Assembly: GCF_000176155.1 (NCBI RefSeq)
Contig: NZ_ACZO01000006.1
Location: forward strand, 372,001 to 436,000
Direction: 5' to 3'
Length of the DNA stretch: 64,000 nucleotides
DNA from: Vibrio metschnikovii CIP 69.14
GTDB taxonomy: Bacteria; Pseudomonadota; Gammaproteobacteria; Enterobacterales; Vibrionaceae
Position numbers and translations under genes: made by a program. The notes beneath the pieces are model-generated. The model was given only the letters and a program-made list of their open reading frames with translations, made no database searches and had not been told where the DNA came from. Each line of letters opens with the position of its first letter. Positions within the stretch are counted from its first letter, which is position 1. This document shows, one piece after another, positions 48,936 through 58,573 of this stretch.

Positions 48936-50609
48936 ATGCATCGTTTAACCAACGTTTTTTTAATGCCACTAACCCTGCTCAGCTTGATCGGGCTAGTAGG
49001 GCTGCCGTTACTATTTATCCTGTTGCAGGCGATCTTTCCGTATATCACTCGCGGCAGTTTTGCTGAACCCTTTGCGTTGATTCTACCAACTCTCACTGAT
49101 CCGCTGCTTCTTGAGTTGGTTGGAAATACCCTAGCACTTGGGCTAGCGGTGGTACTTGGATGTTTACTGGTGGCTTTACCTTTGGGTGCGCTTCGAGCGT
49201 TAACTCGTGTACCCGGCGGTGCAGTGTGGGACTTGATTTTTCTAATTCCTTTCATGATTCCGCCCTACATTGCAGCATTAGCTTGGATGACGACATTACA
49301 AACCCGTGGTTATTCAGAGCAGTTAATGGGGTTTTCTGCCAACGATTTTTTATTTTCATTTTGGGGTATCACTTTTGTGATGGTGCTGAATGTCTTTCCG
49401 GTGGTCTATTTTGCCGTATCACGAACTCTGGCCGTAGTTGGTAGTCGTTATGCAGCCGTTGGGCGTGTTTGTGGAGCAGGTGCGTGGCGAGCGTTCTTCA
49501 AATTGACATTGCCGCTATCGATTCCCGGTTTGGCCGCGAGCCTACTCTTGGTATTTGCTTTGAGTATTGAAGAATTTGGTACTCCGGCAACTTTAGGAGC
49601 ACAGGCTGGGTTTAAAGTTCTGGTAACTGGTATTCATGAACGTTTTTCCGACTGGCCGCTGGATATGCCCGGTGCGGCGATTTTATCGCTAATTTTGGTT
49701 GGTTTGGCGATGCTTGCTTTTTATCTGCAGCACTGGATAGTGACTCGGCGTTCTTATGTGTCTCAAGGCAGTAAGCCAGCAAGCTTTGAGCCAGTAGAGC
49801 TAGGGCGAGCACGCTGGCCGGTTGTTATCCTGTTTGCCTTGGTAGGCGTGATCTCCGTTGGGGTACCGATTTTTTCCGTATTGGCCACTTCTTTGAGTAC
49901 GACCCTGTCAGGCGGTTTAAGTATTGATAATCTTACCTTTAATCATTATCAAAGCCTATTTGCCAATCAAAGTGGCGCAATGGCAGCATTGACGAATAGC
50001 CTTACTTTAGCAACCGGCACGGCCTTGGTTACCGGTGTTTTGGGGGCTTTAGTGGCTTATCTGGTTGTGCGAGCGTCAATTAGTGGTAAGGGTTTGCTCG
50101 ATCTGCTTTCCTTATTGCCTAATACCTTGCCGGGTATCGTGGTGGCTGTCGGTTTGATTCTGGTCTGGAACCAGCCGGTTTGGTCAATGCCTATCTACAA
50201 TACGGGTTGGATGCTGCTTTTAGCCTACAGCTGTTTACTGCTCCCTTATCCGGTACGTTATGCCTCAGCGGCTTTACGCCAGATAGGCAGCAATCTTGAG
50301 GCAGCGGCACGAGTATCAGGCGCTAGTTTGCTGATCAGTTTTGTACGAATTGTTGTTCCTCTAATGATGCCCGCATTGCTGGTTGCGATGCTATTGGTGT
50401 TTGCCATTGCGTCACGAGAGCTGGTTGCTTCGTTGATGGTGGCACCAGCGGGCATGTCAACCGTGTCTACTTTCGTTTTTGGTCAGTTTGAGCAGGGATT
50501 GCCGGGAGTGGGGATGGCCATGAGTGTCATGGCCATCTTTTCAACAACAGGGCTATTGGTTTTGCTCACGACTCTGGCTCGAAAGAAGTTGCCCAGCGGG
50601 GTGATCTAA
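48936..50609 (+). CDS. Two-domain ABC transporter permease, FbpB type
   Basis: 557 residues made of two fused permease halves with about 12 membrane segments. Two coupling loops are visible, AVGRVCGAGAWRAFFKLTLP and AAARVSGASLLISFVRIVVP. Its ATG is 4 bp after the binding-protein stop. It completes the ATPase/binding protein/permease importer. Confidence 0.9.
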   Translation: MHRLTNVFLMPLTLLSLIGLVGLPLLFILLQAIFPYITRGSFAEPFALILPTLTDPLLLELVGNTLALGLAVVLGCLLVALPLGALRALTRVPGGAVWDLIFLIPFMIPPYIAALAWMTTLQTRGYSEQLMGFSANDFLFSFWGITFVMVLNVFPVVYFAVSRTLAVVGSRYAAVGRVCGAGAWRAFFKLTLPLSIPGLAASLLLVFALSIEEFGTPATLGAQAGFKVLVTGIHERFSDWPLDMPGAAILSLILVGLAMLAFYLQHWIVTRRSYVSQGSKPASFEPVELGRARWPVVILFALVGVISVGVPIFSVLATSLSTTLSGGLSIDNLTFNHYQSLFANQSGAMAALTNSLTLATGTALVTGVLGALVAYLVVRASISGKGLLDLLSLLPNTLPGIVVAVGLILVWNQPVWSMPIYNTGWMLLLAYSCLLLPYPVRYASAALRQIGSNLEAAARVSGASLLISFVRIVVPLMMPALLVAMLLVFAIASRELVASLMVAPAGMSTVSTFVFGQFEQGLPGVGMAMSVMAIFSTTGLLVLLTTLARKKLPSGVI

Positions 50610-50849
50610 ACATGTCATGATCACGGCTATATTCAATACTTATTACACCATGACAGCAGCAAGAACGGATTTTTATTATGTCGTATGACGTGCTCATTGA
50701 TGTGTATATCTTGCTTTTGGCTATGAATGTTTGGCTGTAAATCACGTAAACGTTGTCAACCCGGCTTAATAAGTATTTTGGCTACAGCTAGGTTAGTTCA
50801 TCTCAGTCACAACTTGAAAACACCGCTATCGAATGAAAATAAAACGCTA

Positions 50850-51732
50850 GGGCGTGTTGATCTTTGCTGTATGTATTTTGCTCAGCAATACATCGGCAAC
50901 CACATTATAGTAAACGCCAGCGATACCATACTGGCGTAATTTCTTGCTAACTTATCATATCTCTTTGATATCGCTCGGAAGTGCTTAATCCTCGCGAAAG
51001 CATTTTCAACCAAATGTTGATACTTGTAGAGACACCAATCCATGCTTTCTTTGTCGATATCTTGTCCATAATTTCGCTTTGGTATAATCGCTTCACCACC
51101 TTTAGAGTCAACATATGTCCTTAAAGCGTCGCTGTCATAGCCTTTATCGGCGATAAATACGTTGACCTCCTTAAGGTGGTCAACAAGACTTTCGGCACGA
51201 GCAATATCATTTCTCTGGCCTTCTGATAGCTAGAAATAGATTGGTAATCCACCGCTATCCACGACCAGATGAATTTTCGTTGAGTTACCACCACGACTCT
51301 TTCCAATACATTCATTATCTGTGGTCGCAGCTCCAGAGCTATGTTGATGAGTTTTGACTATTGAGTCGTCTGCAAACACCCAGTCATAATCGGAGAGTTT
51401 TGATAACTGTTTGAATAATATGTATAACAGGCCTTTCTTCGACCACAGGTTAAAGCGGCGATAAACCGTGTTCCAGTCCCCAAACTCGGTTGGTAGATCA
51501 CGCCATGGAATTCCTGTTAGCAAGCGGTAAAGGATTTCTTCAAAGGTCATTCTATGTTCAGATTTATTATAAATGCGGCCAGTGTTCTTCATCACTTGAA
51601 GTAGCTTTTTCTACCGCTTATCAGTTAGCATTAGTCTCGGCATGGTATGGAGTTACAGTTTATTTTTGGCGAAACAAATTATAACGCCTTACCATGCTGC
51701 TCAAAAACTTATCACGAAAGATCAACAGACCC
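50850..51732 (-). mobile_element. Decayed IS5-family insertion sequence
   Basis: 883 bp bounded by imperfect inverted repeats GGGCGTGTTGATCTTT (left) and GGGTCTGTTGATCTTT (right, complement strand), each flanked outside by TA. The single transposase gene on the minus strand has two stop codons. The terminal repeats point to the IS1031/IS427-like group of IS5. Between it and the permease gene (50610-50849) I see no gene. Confidence 0.85.
50882..51643 (-). pseudogene. IS5-family transposase with two amber codons
   Basis: The frame from ATG 51643 to TGA 50882 (254 codons) reads MPRLMLTDKR-stop-KKLLQVMKNTGRIYN, so TAG stands where a Trp is expected. It continues with IPWRDLPTEFGDWNTVYRRF, VFADDSIVKTHQHSSGA and IYF-stop-LSEGQRND, where TAG replaces the Glu of FELSEGQ. 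The DDE end (KGYDSDALR, VENAFARIKHFR) is intact in frame. No frameshifts; two nonsense changes silence it. Confidence 0.85.
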
Positions 51733-51897
51733 TAGTGAACAAAGTGCGATCCCGCCCTGAAAGAGCGGCATCAAGGGATCTAAACTTTTCTCTCTTTCAT
51801 TGATTGTTCAAGTCACAAATTTATCAAAATTCTTATTTGTCAAAAATAATTAGATAAAAAGTGTGGTTACTCGCACAGCAGTAACCCTCAAAAACAA

Positions 51898-51934
51898 TTA
51901 GAGTTAAAACTCTAAAATAGAGCTTTAACTCTAA
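51898..51934. repeat. 11-bp inverted repeat before the envelope cluster
   Basis: TTAGAGTTAAA (51898-51908) and TTTAACTCTAA (51924-51934), with a further internal CTCTAAA copy. It lies 70 bp upstream of the first gene of the envelope cluster and could be an operator or hairpin. Nothing else recognised in 51733-52005. Confidence 0.4.
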
Positions 51935-52005
51935 AGTGGATCATAATCACCAGCTTAACTACTTGTTTTAAAAAATTTAAATAAACATTTAAAGATTAAA
52001 TTAAC

Positions 52006-52920
52006 ATGGAGGGCGTTATGGAAATACCAACTTGGCAATATGTCATCTCAATGACTTGCTATATTGTTTTTTTGCTCCTTTTAGTTGAAGGAATGAGAAG
52101 AACACCACGGTTAACTGCCGTCCTATGGCTCGCATCGTTGTGCACTTTTCCCTTGTGGGCCGATCAACTCGATGGTTGGTTTCGCTGGGTAAAAACAATC
52201 AGTGTTCTTTTACCGACAGCGCTTGTGGTAGGATTTGCGAGAGTTGCTTGGTATTACCGCGACAATCCTAATACCATTTTAAAGTTCTTTCGTGGTGATT
52301 GGGTACTCAAAGTATTATATGCGGTTCTTTTCCTAAATATTGCAGAAGCCACCTTAAAAGACCTAGTTATAGGAAATTATTTTAACTTTCTATGCGGTAT
52401 TATTCTTTGTATAACAATCCCATTCCCTCGCTACAAGAATGGAGTTCGTCAATACTGGTTAATATCTAAAGATAAACCAAATGATCTATTATTTTATTCT
52501 ACAGCAGCATGGAACTTCTTATATACTACCTGGAATCTAGCCTTTGTTTATGGTGAAAATACTGCTTTCTTTGCAAGTTCATTTTGTATATTAATTGCAG
52601 CTGAGCTTTATCCTGTTATCAAAAAACGTCCCGAGCTTTATGTCATAGCCCGAGTTTATACTCTAGCTTTCCACATTTTCATTCGAGCCAATATAGATAT
52701 TTTCACACCAATCATGGATTCCAGTTCATGGAGAAATGAATCTGTACTTTATTGGTGGGGCGCAATTAATCTACTACTTCATATTCCATTTGCTATTTGG
52801 TACTTCCGTAAGAAAAAAGAACAAAAAGAGCCACCTTTTGGTAATAATCCGCCACCATTAACAAAGGATTGCATTAACGAATACGATTTAGCTAATGAAA
52901 AAACTGCAATTGAAAAATAA
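52006..52920 (+). CDS. Multipass membrane protein, paralogue of the next gene
   Basis: 304 residues with about eight hydrophobic segments and a polar C-terminal tail. Core motifs WFRWVKTISV, NIAEATLKDLVIGNYFNFLCGIILCI, AAWNFLYTTWNLAFVYG and ARVYTLAFHIF recur in the downstream protein, so the two are paralogues from a tandem duplication or old pairing. I do not know the family with certainty (it may be one of the DUF membrane families). GGAGG ribosome site; base composition is visibly A+T-richer than the core genes. Confidence 0.75.
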   Translation: MEGVMEIPTWQYVISMTCYIVFLLLLVEGMRRTPRLTAVLWLASLCTFPLWADQLDGWFRWVKTISVLLPTALVVGFARVAWYYRDNPNTILKFFRGDWVLKVLYAVLFLNIAEATLKDLVIGNYFNFLCGIILCITIPFPRYKNGVRQYWLISKDKPNDLLFYSTAAWNFLYTTWNLAFVYGENTAFFASSFCILIAAELYPVIKKRPELYVIARVYTLAFHIFIRANIDIFTPIMDSSSWRNESVLYWWGAINLLLHIPFAIWYFRKKKEQKEPPFGNNPPPLTKDCINEYDLANEKTAIEK

Positions 52921-52987
52921 TGTTTATCTGCGGCTTACAAAGCCTAAGTCGCAGATTATTAATTAACAAGGAACATCGAGGTTCAAT

Positions 52988-54148
52988 GTGAAATTATTAA
53001 TTAAAACTTTACTTGTTATGCTATTAGCTATGACAGGTACGATAGCTATCGCCCAAGATCAAGGATACTCAAGCGATCAGTTAATCGGCGAGATTTGGCA
53101 AGGAACACATGATGGTGCACCAGGTGAAGGGAGTTTGTTTTTTCGTCTGGAATTTCATTCCGAGGGTCTAGTCAGCGTGATGCGTCAATCTGGAGGTTTC
53201 AATAAAACCGAAATACAGAATTGGCATATTAATGACAGCGGAAATGTCGTGATTAAAAGTAACCCAGATGACCAAATCACTAACTTTGATAATGCATCAT
53301 TACGCTATACTGAACGTGAACAAATGCGTTATACCTTAGATGATAGTTCTAGTAATTTTTATAAGTGGCATAAAACAAATTCATATTTACATATTTTATT
53401 TGTCTTATTCGGTCTAATACTACTTAATGAATTATGCCGTCATTGGAAACACGCTAACTATTTACTTTGGTTTATCTTGCCAATTGCTTTAATTCCGATT
53501 TTTGCAAGCCATGAGATAACCTACTGGTTTAAATGGGTGAAACTTTATTCTGTCGTAGGTGCTGCTGTATTATTTACTCTCATTCGATTTACCAAAATTG
53601 GTAGTATGAAATGGGCTAAGTTTTCTGCTGCTGCATTCCTTGCATTAAATATTTTAGAGGCTGTTTTACAAGACTTCAGTATGGGTAATCTGGCCAACAT
53701 CCTTAATGCGGTCGGTGGCATTTTATGCATTATTACTCTTGCAGGCTGGGCACAAATTAAAGCCGATGATTCCAAACAGAAAGATATGATATGGCCAGCA
53801 ATGACCACATTTTGGATCATTGCCTATGACATCTGGAATATCGTTTTTGTTTATCTAAACTTCCCTGGTTCTGCAACGGCACAAGCTATGGTATTGATTG
53901 CAGCAACTTTGCCATCTCTACTAATTAAAAAAGGAACTTGGTTGCAAGCAAGAGCATTTACTTTAGCTGGTTCATTTATGTATTACTTCGCATTCCCATC
54001 AATGTACGAAAGTCACGTGATTCCGTTACCTCGCAATGATGAATTGATGCTAGCTGCTGGATTAATTAGTTTTATTGTCAACCTAGCTTATGCAATTTTT
54101 TTCTTTCGAAAAACAAAAGAGCAGCGTATTGCTTCAGCAGTTGCATAA
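52988..54148 (+). CDS. Membrane protein with exported N-terminal domain, paralogue of the previous gene
   Basis: 386 residues. Unlike its paralogue it starts with a signal peptide (about 1-22, ending AIAQ) and a soluble periplasmic domain (about 23-125; IGEIWQGTHDGAPGEGSLFFRLEF), then about eight membrane segments with the shared motifs WFKWVKLYSV, NILEAVLQDFSMGNLANIL, FWIIAYDIWNIVFVY and ARAFTLAGSF. The extra domain looks like a small beta-rich sensor or binding module; function unknown. Confidence 0.75.
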   Translation: MKLLIKTLLVMLLAMTGTIAIAQDQGYSSDQLIGEIWQGTHDGAPGEGSLFFRLEFHSEGLVSVMRQSGGFNKTEIQNWHINDSGNVVIKSNPDDQITNFDNASLRYTEREQMRYTLDDSSSNFYKWHKTNSYLHILFVLFGLILLNELCRHWKHANYLLWFILPIALIPIFASHEITYWFKWVKLYSVVGAAVLFTLIRFTKIGSMKWAKFSAAAFLALNILEAVLQDFSMGNLANILNAVGGILCIITLAGWAQIKADDSKQKDMIWPAMTTFWIIAYDIWNIVFVYLNFPGSATAQAMVLIAATLPSLLIKKGTWLQARAFTLAGSFMYYFAFPSMYESHVIPLPRNDELMLAAGLISFIVNLAYAIFFFRKTKEQRIASAVA

Positions 54149-54210
54149 AAAACATCCATCAATAGCATCTTTTAAATTTAACAATAAATAATATTAATTG
54201 GACTAATTTT

Positions 54211-55035
54211 ATGAAAAAACAACTTTTAGCACTAGTAATCACATCAAGTATAATTTCAGTAAATAGCTATGCAAACGACAAAGAGATTGATATGTCTAGC
54301 CCCACAGAAGCCTACACAGCCCTTGGAATAGGTTACGGTAACGAAGGGCTTAATTTAAAGGCGATGTACATGCTCTCTGAAGCAGGAGCATCACGAAAGT
54401 CAGGTTTTATTTTTGAGGCTAATGATGTCACCGATAAAGAAGGTGGTAACCCAAAATTCTCAGGCATGGGTAGTTCTGGTCCTGAGTTTAATAAAGAAAT
54501 ATCCAATACTAATTATCGCTTTCGGTATGGATCATTGAATACTTTAAATGGTTTAGGGCATATGGTTGATGCCGTAATTAAAGATCACCCTTTCTTTGGT
54601 ACTACATCAGTAGTACAGGCAGGAGCTGTAGCAACAATTCCAATTGGTAAAAATGCTTATATATGGCCTGTGATACTATTTGGTGGCGTTCTGATGGAGG
54701 ATAATATGGCTGATCTAACATCGAATCCTGGGGCAAATTTATCTAGTGGTGGTGTTCATTTAGCATCGACTATTTACTCGGCTAAATTTTACGGACGTTA
54801 TAAATTTAATGACTCATTCTGGTTATTAGGCTCTTGGACATATACCGATGAATTAAATGGTAAAAGTTGGAATAAAGACATACTTGATGGTGGATTACAA
54901 CTAAGTCCACAACAAATTGAACTGACTCTTGGATATCAGATAACAAATAAACAAAACTTAAGATTTAATTTCTTATCTTATTCAGATAGTGGTGGCTCTG
55001 ATCGTTTTTGGGTCGAATATAATTACGCATTTTAA
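54211..55035 (+). CDS. Putative outer membrane beta-barrel protein
   Basis: 274 residues; signal peptide about 1-21 (NSYAN). Strands with alternating hydrophobic residues and a terminal WVEYNYAF match outer membrane barrels. It has long loops rich in Gly/Ser/Asn (GNPKFSGMGSSG). No family recognised. Third gene of the same-strand envelope cluster. Confidence 0.7.
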   Translation: MKKQLLALVITSSIISVNSYANDKEIDMSSPTEAYTALGIGYGNEGLNLKAMYMLSEAGASRKSGFIFEANDVTDKEGGNPKFSGMGSSGPEFNKEISNTNYRFRYGSLNTLNGLGHMVDAVIKDHPFFGTTSVVQAGAVATIPIGKNAYIWPVILFGGVLMEDNMADLTSNPGANLSSGGVHLASTIYSAKFYGRYKFNDSFWLLGSWTYTDELNGKSWNKDILDGGLQLSPQQIELTLGYQITNKQNLRFNFLSYSDSGGSDRFWVEYNYAF

Positions 55036-55057
55036 ATAATTATAATAGGTGAACAGC

Positions 55058-55621
55058 ATGAAAAATAAAATAATCATAGCTTTAACTATTGCCGCAATAT
55101 CTACATCATCATTAGCAAGAAATATCAGTGGTGTAGAAGTTTTAGAGACGATCCAAGCTAAAAATTTTAGTCTTAATCTAAACGGTGCAGGTGTCCGATC
55201 AAAAGTTTTTATGGACCTCTACGTCGGCTCATTATTTACTGAGCAACCAACACAATCTTCTCAACTACTGATCAATGGTGATTATCCGTCCGCCATCCGT
55301 TTAAATATTACTTCGGGAATGATCACTGCTAGTAAATTAACTGAAGCATTAAATGAAGGGTTCCAACTTGCTACCAATGGCAATACAGCCATGATTGATG
55401 AAAGTATAAATGATTTTATTGAGGCCACATTTAGAGAAGAAGTTAAAAAAGGGGATCAATTTACTTTTGTAAGTGCTCCTAATGATGGACTTTACAGCTA
55501 CAAAAATGAAATTCTCCTAGATTATAGAAATGATGACGCCTTCCGTAAAGCGCTATTATCTGTTTGGCTTGGAGATAAGCCAACAGATAAAAAATTAAAA
55601 AAACAGATGCTTGGGGGTTGA
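55058..55621 (+). CDS. Periplasmic chalcone-isomerase-like protein
   Basis: 187 residues from the ATG at 55058 (AGGTG site), signal peptide ending near LAR. GAGVRSKVFMDLYVGSLF, PSAIRLNITSG and LTEALNEGFQLATNG are the hallmarks of the bacterial chalcone isomerase-like fold, which in bacteria probably binds fatty acids or small lipids rather than acting on flavonoids. It closes the envelope cluster, 22 bp after the barrel gene. Confidence 0.75.
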   Translation: MKNKIIIALTIAAISTSSLARNISGVEVLETIQAKNFSLNLNGAGVRSKVFMDLYVGSLFTEQPTQSSQLLINGDYPSAIRLNITSGMITASKLTEALNEGFQLATNGNTAMIDESINDFIEATFREEVKKGDQFTFVSAPNDGLYSYKNEILLDYRNDDAFRKALLSVWLGDKPTDKKLKKQMLGG

Positions 55622-55632
55622 GTATAATAGCA

Positions 55633-55760
55633 TATACTCTAACAACTTGGAGTTGCAGGTAGGCGGCAAGCGAATTCATCCCCCTGAGAATAGCCAGGCT
55701 ATTTGATTAGGGTGAACGAATGTAGTCAACACCCCTGCAGCTTCAAGTAGGAAGAGTATA
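55633..55760. repeat. ERIC element
   Basis: 128 bp with ends ATATAC and GAGTATA, AACTTGGAGTTGCAGG, TAGGCGGCAAGCGAATTCAT, GATTAGGGTGAACGAATG and CTGCAGCTTCAAGTAGG. It starts 11 bases after the chalcone-isomerase-like gene and ends 8 bases before the duplicated target of the ISAs1 element. Confidence 0.82.
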
Positions 55761-55768
55761 GTTATCCT

Positions 55769-55778
55769 CTTGGGCGAT
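55769..55778. repeat. Left target-site duplication of the ISAs1 element
   Basis: CTTGGGCGAT, repeated exactly at 57017-57026 on the other side of the element. Confidence 0.85.
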
Positions 55779-57016
55779 CAGGGCGACCGCATGAGTGTCT
55801 ATATTTTCACCACATTATTAAAACCAGCACTTAATACTGCCTCTAGCATCGATGTATTCATCATGCAGCGCTTTTGCTTACCAACAATGCTTAGCTTGGT
55901 TGGTTCTTCTCGGAGCATGTTTAAACTCATATGACGTAGGCATGATAGATTCTCTGCACCGTGATCTTTGTATATCTGGCACGCGTCTTCATTCATGGTT
56001 ACATCAAGCACCCAGTGCATTGATTCTATACCCCAATGTTCTCTGACTGCCATCGTAGCTTGCTCTCCACTAAGCTTTTTAGAACTGGTGTAATAACGGT
56101 ACTCTAGAGCGACAGATTTTCCTTTCTCAAGGCGAAAATTTTCAACCATAATAATGCTCTGTAAGCCTTTCCAGCGAGAGAAGTTACCTTCAAGTTTCGT
56201 ACTATCAAAAACATAGCATTGACGAGATTCTATACGGCCGTGTCCTTGCTCTGGAGAAATGTCAGCAACCACATTGGAGCGCTGAGAAGAGAACGCCTTT
56301 TCTATTGCTTGACGGAGTTTCCCTTGGTTGCTCTTTACGGCAAGCAAGTAGTCCCCACCTTGCTCTACAATGGTTTTGGCAATTTTGGTTTGGCAGGCCA
56401 TTGCATCAATGGTGACTAAGGCTCCCTTAATATCGAGCATCTTTATCAGTTCAGGGATCGCGGTAATTTCATTGCTTTTTTCTTCGGTTTTCAGCTGTCC
56501 CAACACGAGCTTGTTTGACGATGCATAAGCACTGATAATGTGAATGGTGCTCGCTCTGTCTTCACGATTGTAAGAGCCTCGAAGTGTTTTGCCATCAATT
56601 ACAATAACTTGACCTTCGGTAAGGGTGTGTATTGATGACATCCAGTTAATGAAGCACTCATGAAACTGCTCGGGTTCAATCGTAGAGATTATTCGAGCAA
56701 TCGTGTCATCAGCAGAAACACCATGCAAAAACAGGTCATTGCGCTTAAACCAATCATGATGACCGAGAATGTATTCACGGATATCAAACCAGCCTTTCGC
56801 ACCAGCAATCACCGCACATAGCGAGCCAAAAAGGACTTCGAACAGGCAATAAGTGACCTTTGGGCTTTGGCGTTGATCGGTAATCGTTTGAAAATGTTCT
56901 TTGAAGTGGTCGATGTGCATGATGCTTTCCCTAAAAAGGGAGTATAAGATCACAGCTAAATGTGATCGTCAAATCGATCATGAATTTGATTAAAAAACGT
57001 TCGCGATCTCACCCTG
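55779..57016 (-). mobile_element. Intact ISAs1-family insertion sequence
   Basis: 1238 bp starting CAGGGCGACC and ending (complement) CAGGGTGAGATCGCG, flanked by perfect 10-bp direct repeats CTTGGGCGAT. Perfect target duplication and an intact transposase gene indicate a fairly recent insertion. It belongs to the H-repeat/ISAs1 group. Confidence 0.92.
55799..56920 (-). CDS. ISAs1-family transposase
   Basis: 373 residues from the ATG at 56920 (GGGAAAG site). DDE domain: VIDGKTLRGSYNRED (first Asp), VTIDAMACQTKIAK (second Asp), WGIESMHWVLDVTMNEDAC (Glu). Complete length for the family. A degenerate relative is at 63515-64000 on the + strand. Confidence 0.93.
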   Translation of the reverse strand: MHIDHFKEHFQTITDQRQSPKVTYCLFEVLFGSLCAVIAGAKGWFDIREYILGHHDWFKRNDLFLHGVSADDTIARIISTIEPEQFHECFINWMSSIHTLTEGQVIVIDGKTLRGSYNREDRASTIHIISAYASSNKLVLGQLKTEEKSNEITAIPELIKMLDIKGALVTIDAMACQTKIAKTIVEQGGDYLLAVKSNQGKLRQAIEKAFSSQRSNVVADISPEQGHGRIESRQCYVFDSTKLEGNFSRWKGLQSIIMVENFRLEKGKSVALEYRYYTSSKKLSGEQATMAVREHWGIESMHWVLDVTMNEDACQIYKDHGAENLSCLRHMSLNMLREEPTKLSIVGKQKRCMMNTSMLEAVLSAGFNNVVKI

Positions 57017-57026
57017 CTTGGGCGAT
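57017..57026. repeat. Right target-site duplication of the ISAs1 element
   Basis: CTTGGGCGAT, identical to 55769-55778. Confidence 0.85.
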
Positions 57027-57130
57027 GTTTTCATTAGGAATTTAAAAATATTTTTTTTCATTGCCCATAATAAAGATAAATGGGAATAAACTTCCATATT
57101 CTACCACTTAATTAATATTTAGGAGTAACC

Positions 57131-58573
57131 ATGAGGCTATTTAAGCTTTGGTGTCGTATATTTGTATTTGATGCTAATAATTGGCCTGATTTAAAAAAAC
57201 ATGCTGAAACATTGATGTACTTCACCATGATTTCATTTATAACAGGATTATATAGTTTAATAAAATGGTCATCGGTTGGCTACACTCCATTAGTAATAAC
57301 CTCGATTTATTGTATAATTTCAGAAATAACGGAAGCCTCATTACTGGGTTAATTAAAATTAAAAACATTTGCGACACATATCGGCTTCTCTGGTATGGTA
57401 TTTCATGCTTTAAACTTGATCTACCAAACTGGGGGAGTTATTGCATCCCCACAAAGCTTTTGGATCAGCGTACTTTTGGTCGCTTTTTTTCTTACTGCGG
57501 GCCATTATATTGCTTGGTTATGGAGTATTTTAGTGATAGCTTGCTGTAGTATAATGATCTTCAATGATTTATATGGTCAAATGTTACCTAATTTTATACT
57601 AAATACGAGCCAAAATAGTCTTGAAGTATGGTCTAGCTTACTCGTACCACTGGCTATTTTGGTTATTGCACAAAGTTATAGCTCTCATAAGCAAAACAAG
57701 CATTAAGCATGCAGCTATAACTCGAGACAAAAGATGGAGTACAGTGCACAGCAAGCACGACAAGGTCAAGAAAAGCTCTTATCACAAGCTCATCTTAACG
57801 TCAATAAATTGAATTGTGTGACACAAAATCTTGATAGCCAATCCCATTCTTTACGTAACCATATCATAACTTTAAACCAGAACAGCGGTTCACAATCTAT
57901 TGCTTCGGGACAATTGTCTGAAAGATTATCTCAATTAACTGAAGATATTAATTTTTCAGATCAATCAATTTTGCAGTTAAAACAACGTAGCAATATTATT
58001 AATCAACAAGCAACCGTAAGTATAACTTGTTTAAATGCTTCAACTAATGCAATGGATAAAATCCATAATGCTAATCAGAAAATTATTTCAGTAGCTGACT
58101 TGATAACTAACATCGCAGATCAGACTAATCTTTTAGCATTGAATGCTGCTATTGAAGCCGCAAGAGTTGGAGAACATGGCCGCGGCTTAGCTGTGGTGGC
58201 TGATCAGGTCCGTGAATTGTCAAGTAAAAGTAATTTATTCTCACACGAAATACGAGAGCTACTAAATTCTAGTCGCTTAGAGGTAGAATCTGGTCAACAA
58301 ATAATTAATTCAACTGAAGCCCAAATAACAAAAATAATTGATGAGATCAGTAATGTTATGACACAATTAGATAAGTTATCCCATTTAATGACTCGAAAAG
58401 TATCAACATTATCAGAACTCAGCTCGGCAAGCCATAATGTGGCGGAAAATGTAACCCAAATGAGTATAGTATCAGAATTAGTCTCCGGACAGGAAGAACA
58501 TTTAAGAGAACAAGTAATAGAATTAAATAATGCTGCTGTTCAACGTACCTCTATTATTGCAAATTATTATTAA
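57131..58573 (+). pseudogene. Methyl-accepting chemotaxis protein gene with two in-frame ochre stops
   Basis: A single 481-codon frame from ATG 57131 (AGGAG site) to TAA 58573 is interrupted only by TAA at 57350-57352 and 57704-57706. Pieces 1 and 2 hold several membrane helices (TLMYFTMISFITGLYSLI, FWISVLLVAFFLTAGHYIAW, VWSSLLVPLAILVIAQ); piece 3 is an MCP signalling domain with the conserved tip ([41 protein letters not shown]). No frameshift anywhere. Probably a recently silenced receptor; each piece could still be translated separately, the last from ATG 57734. Confidence 0.8.

Noticed and set aside
50679..50741. 20-codon frame after the Fbp-type permease
   Set aside because: Too short, no ribosome site, no family.
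56219..56419. Plus-strand frames inside the ISAs1 element
   Set aside because: Antisense to the intact transposase gene.
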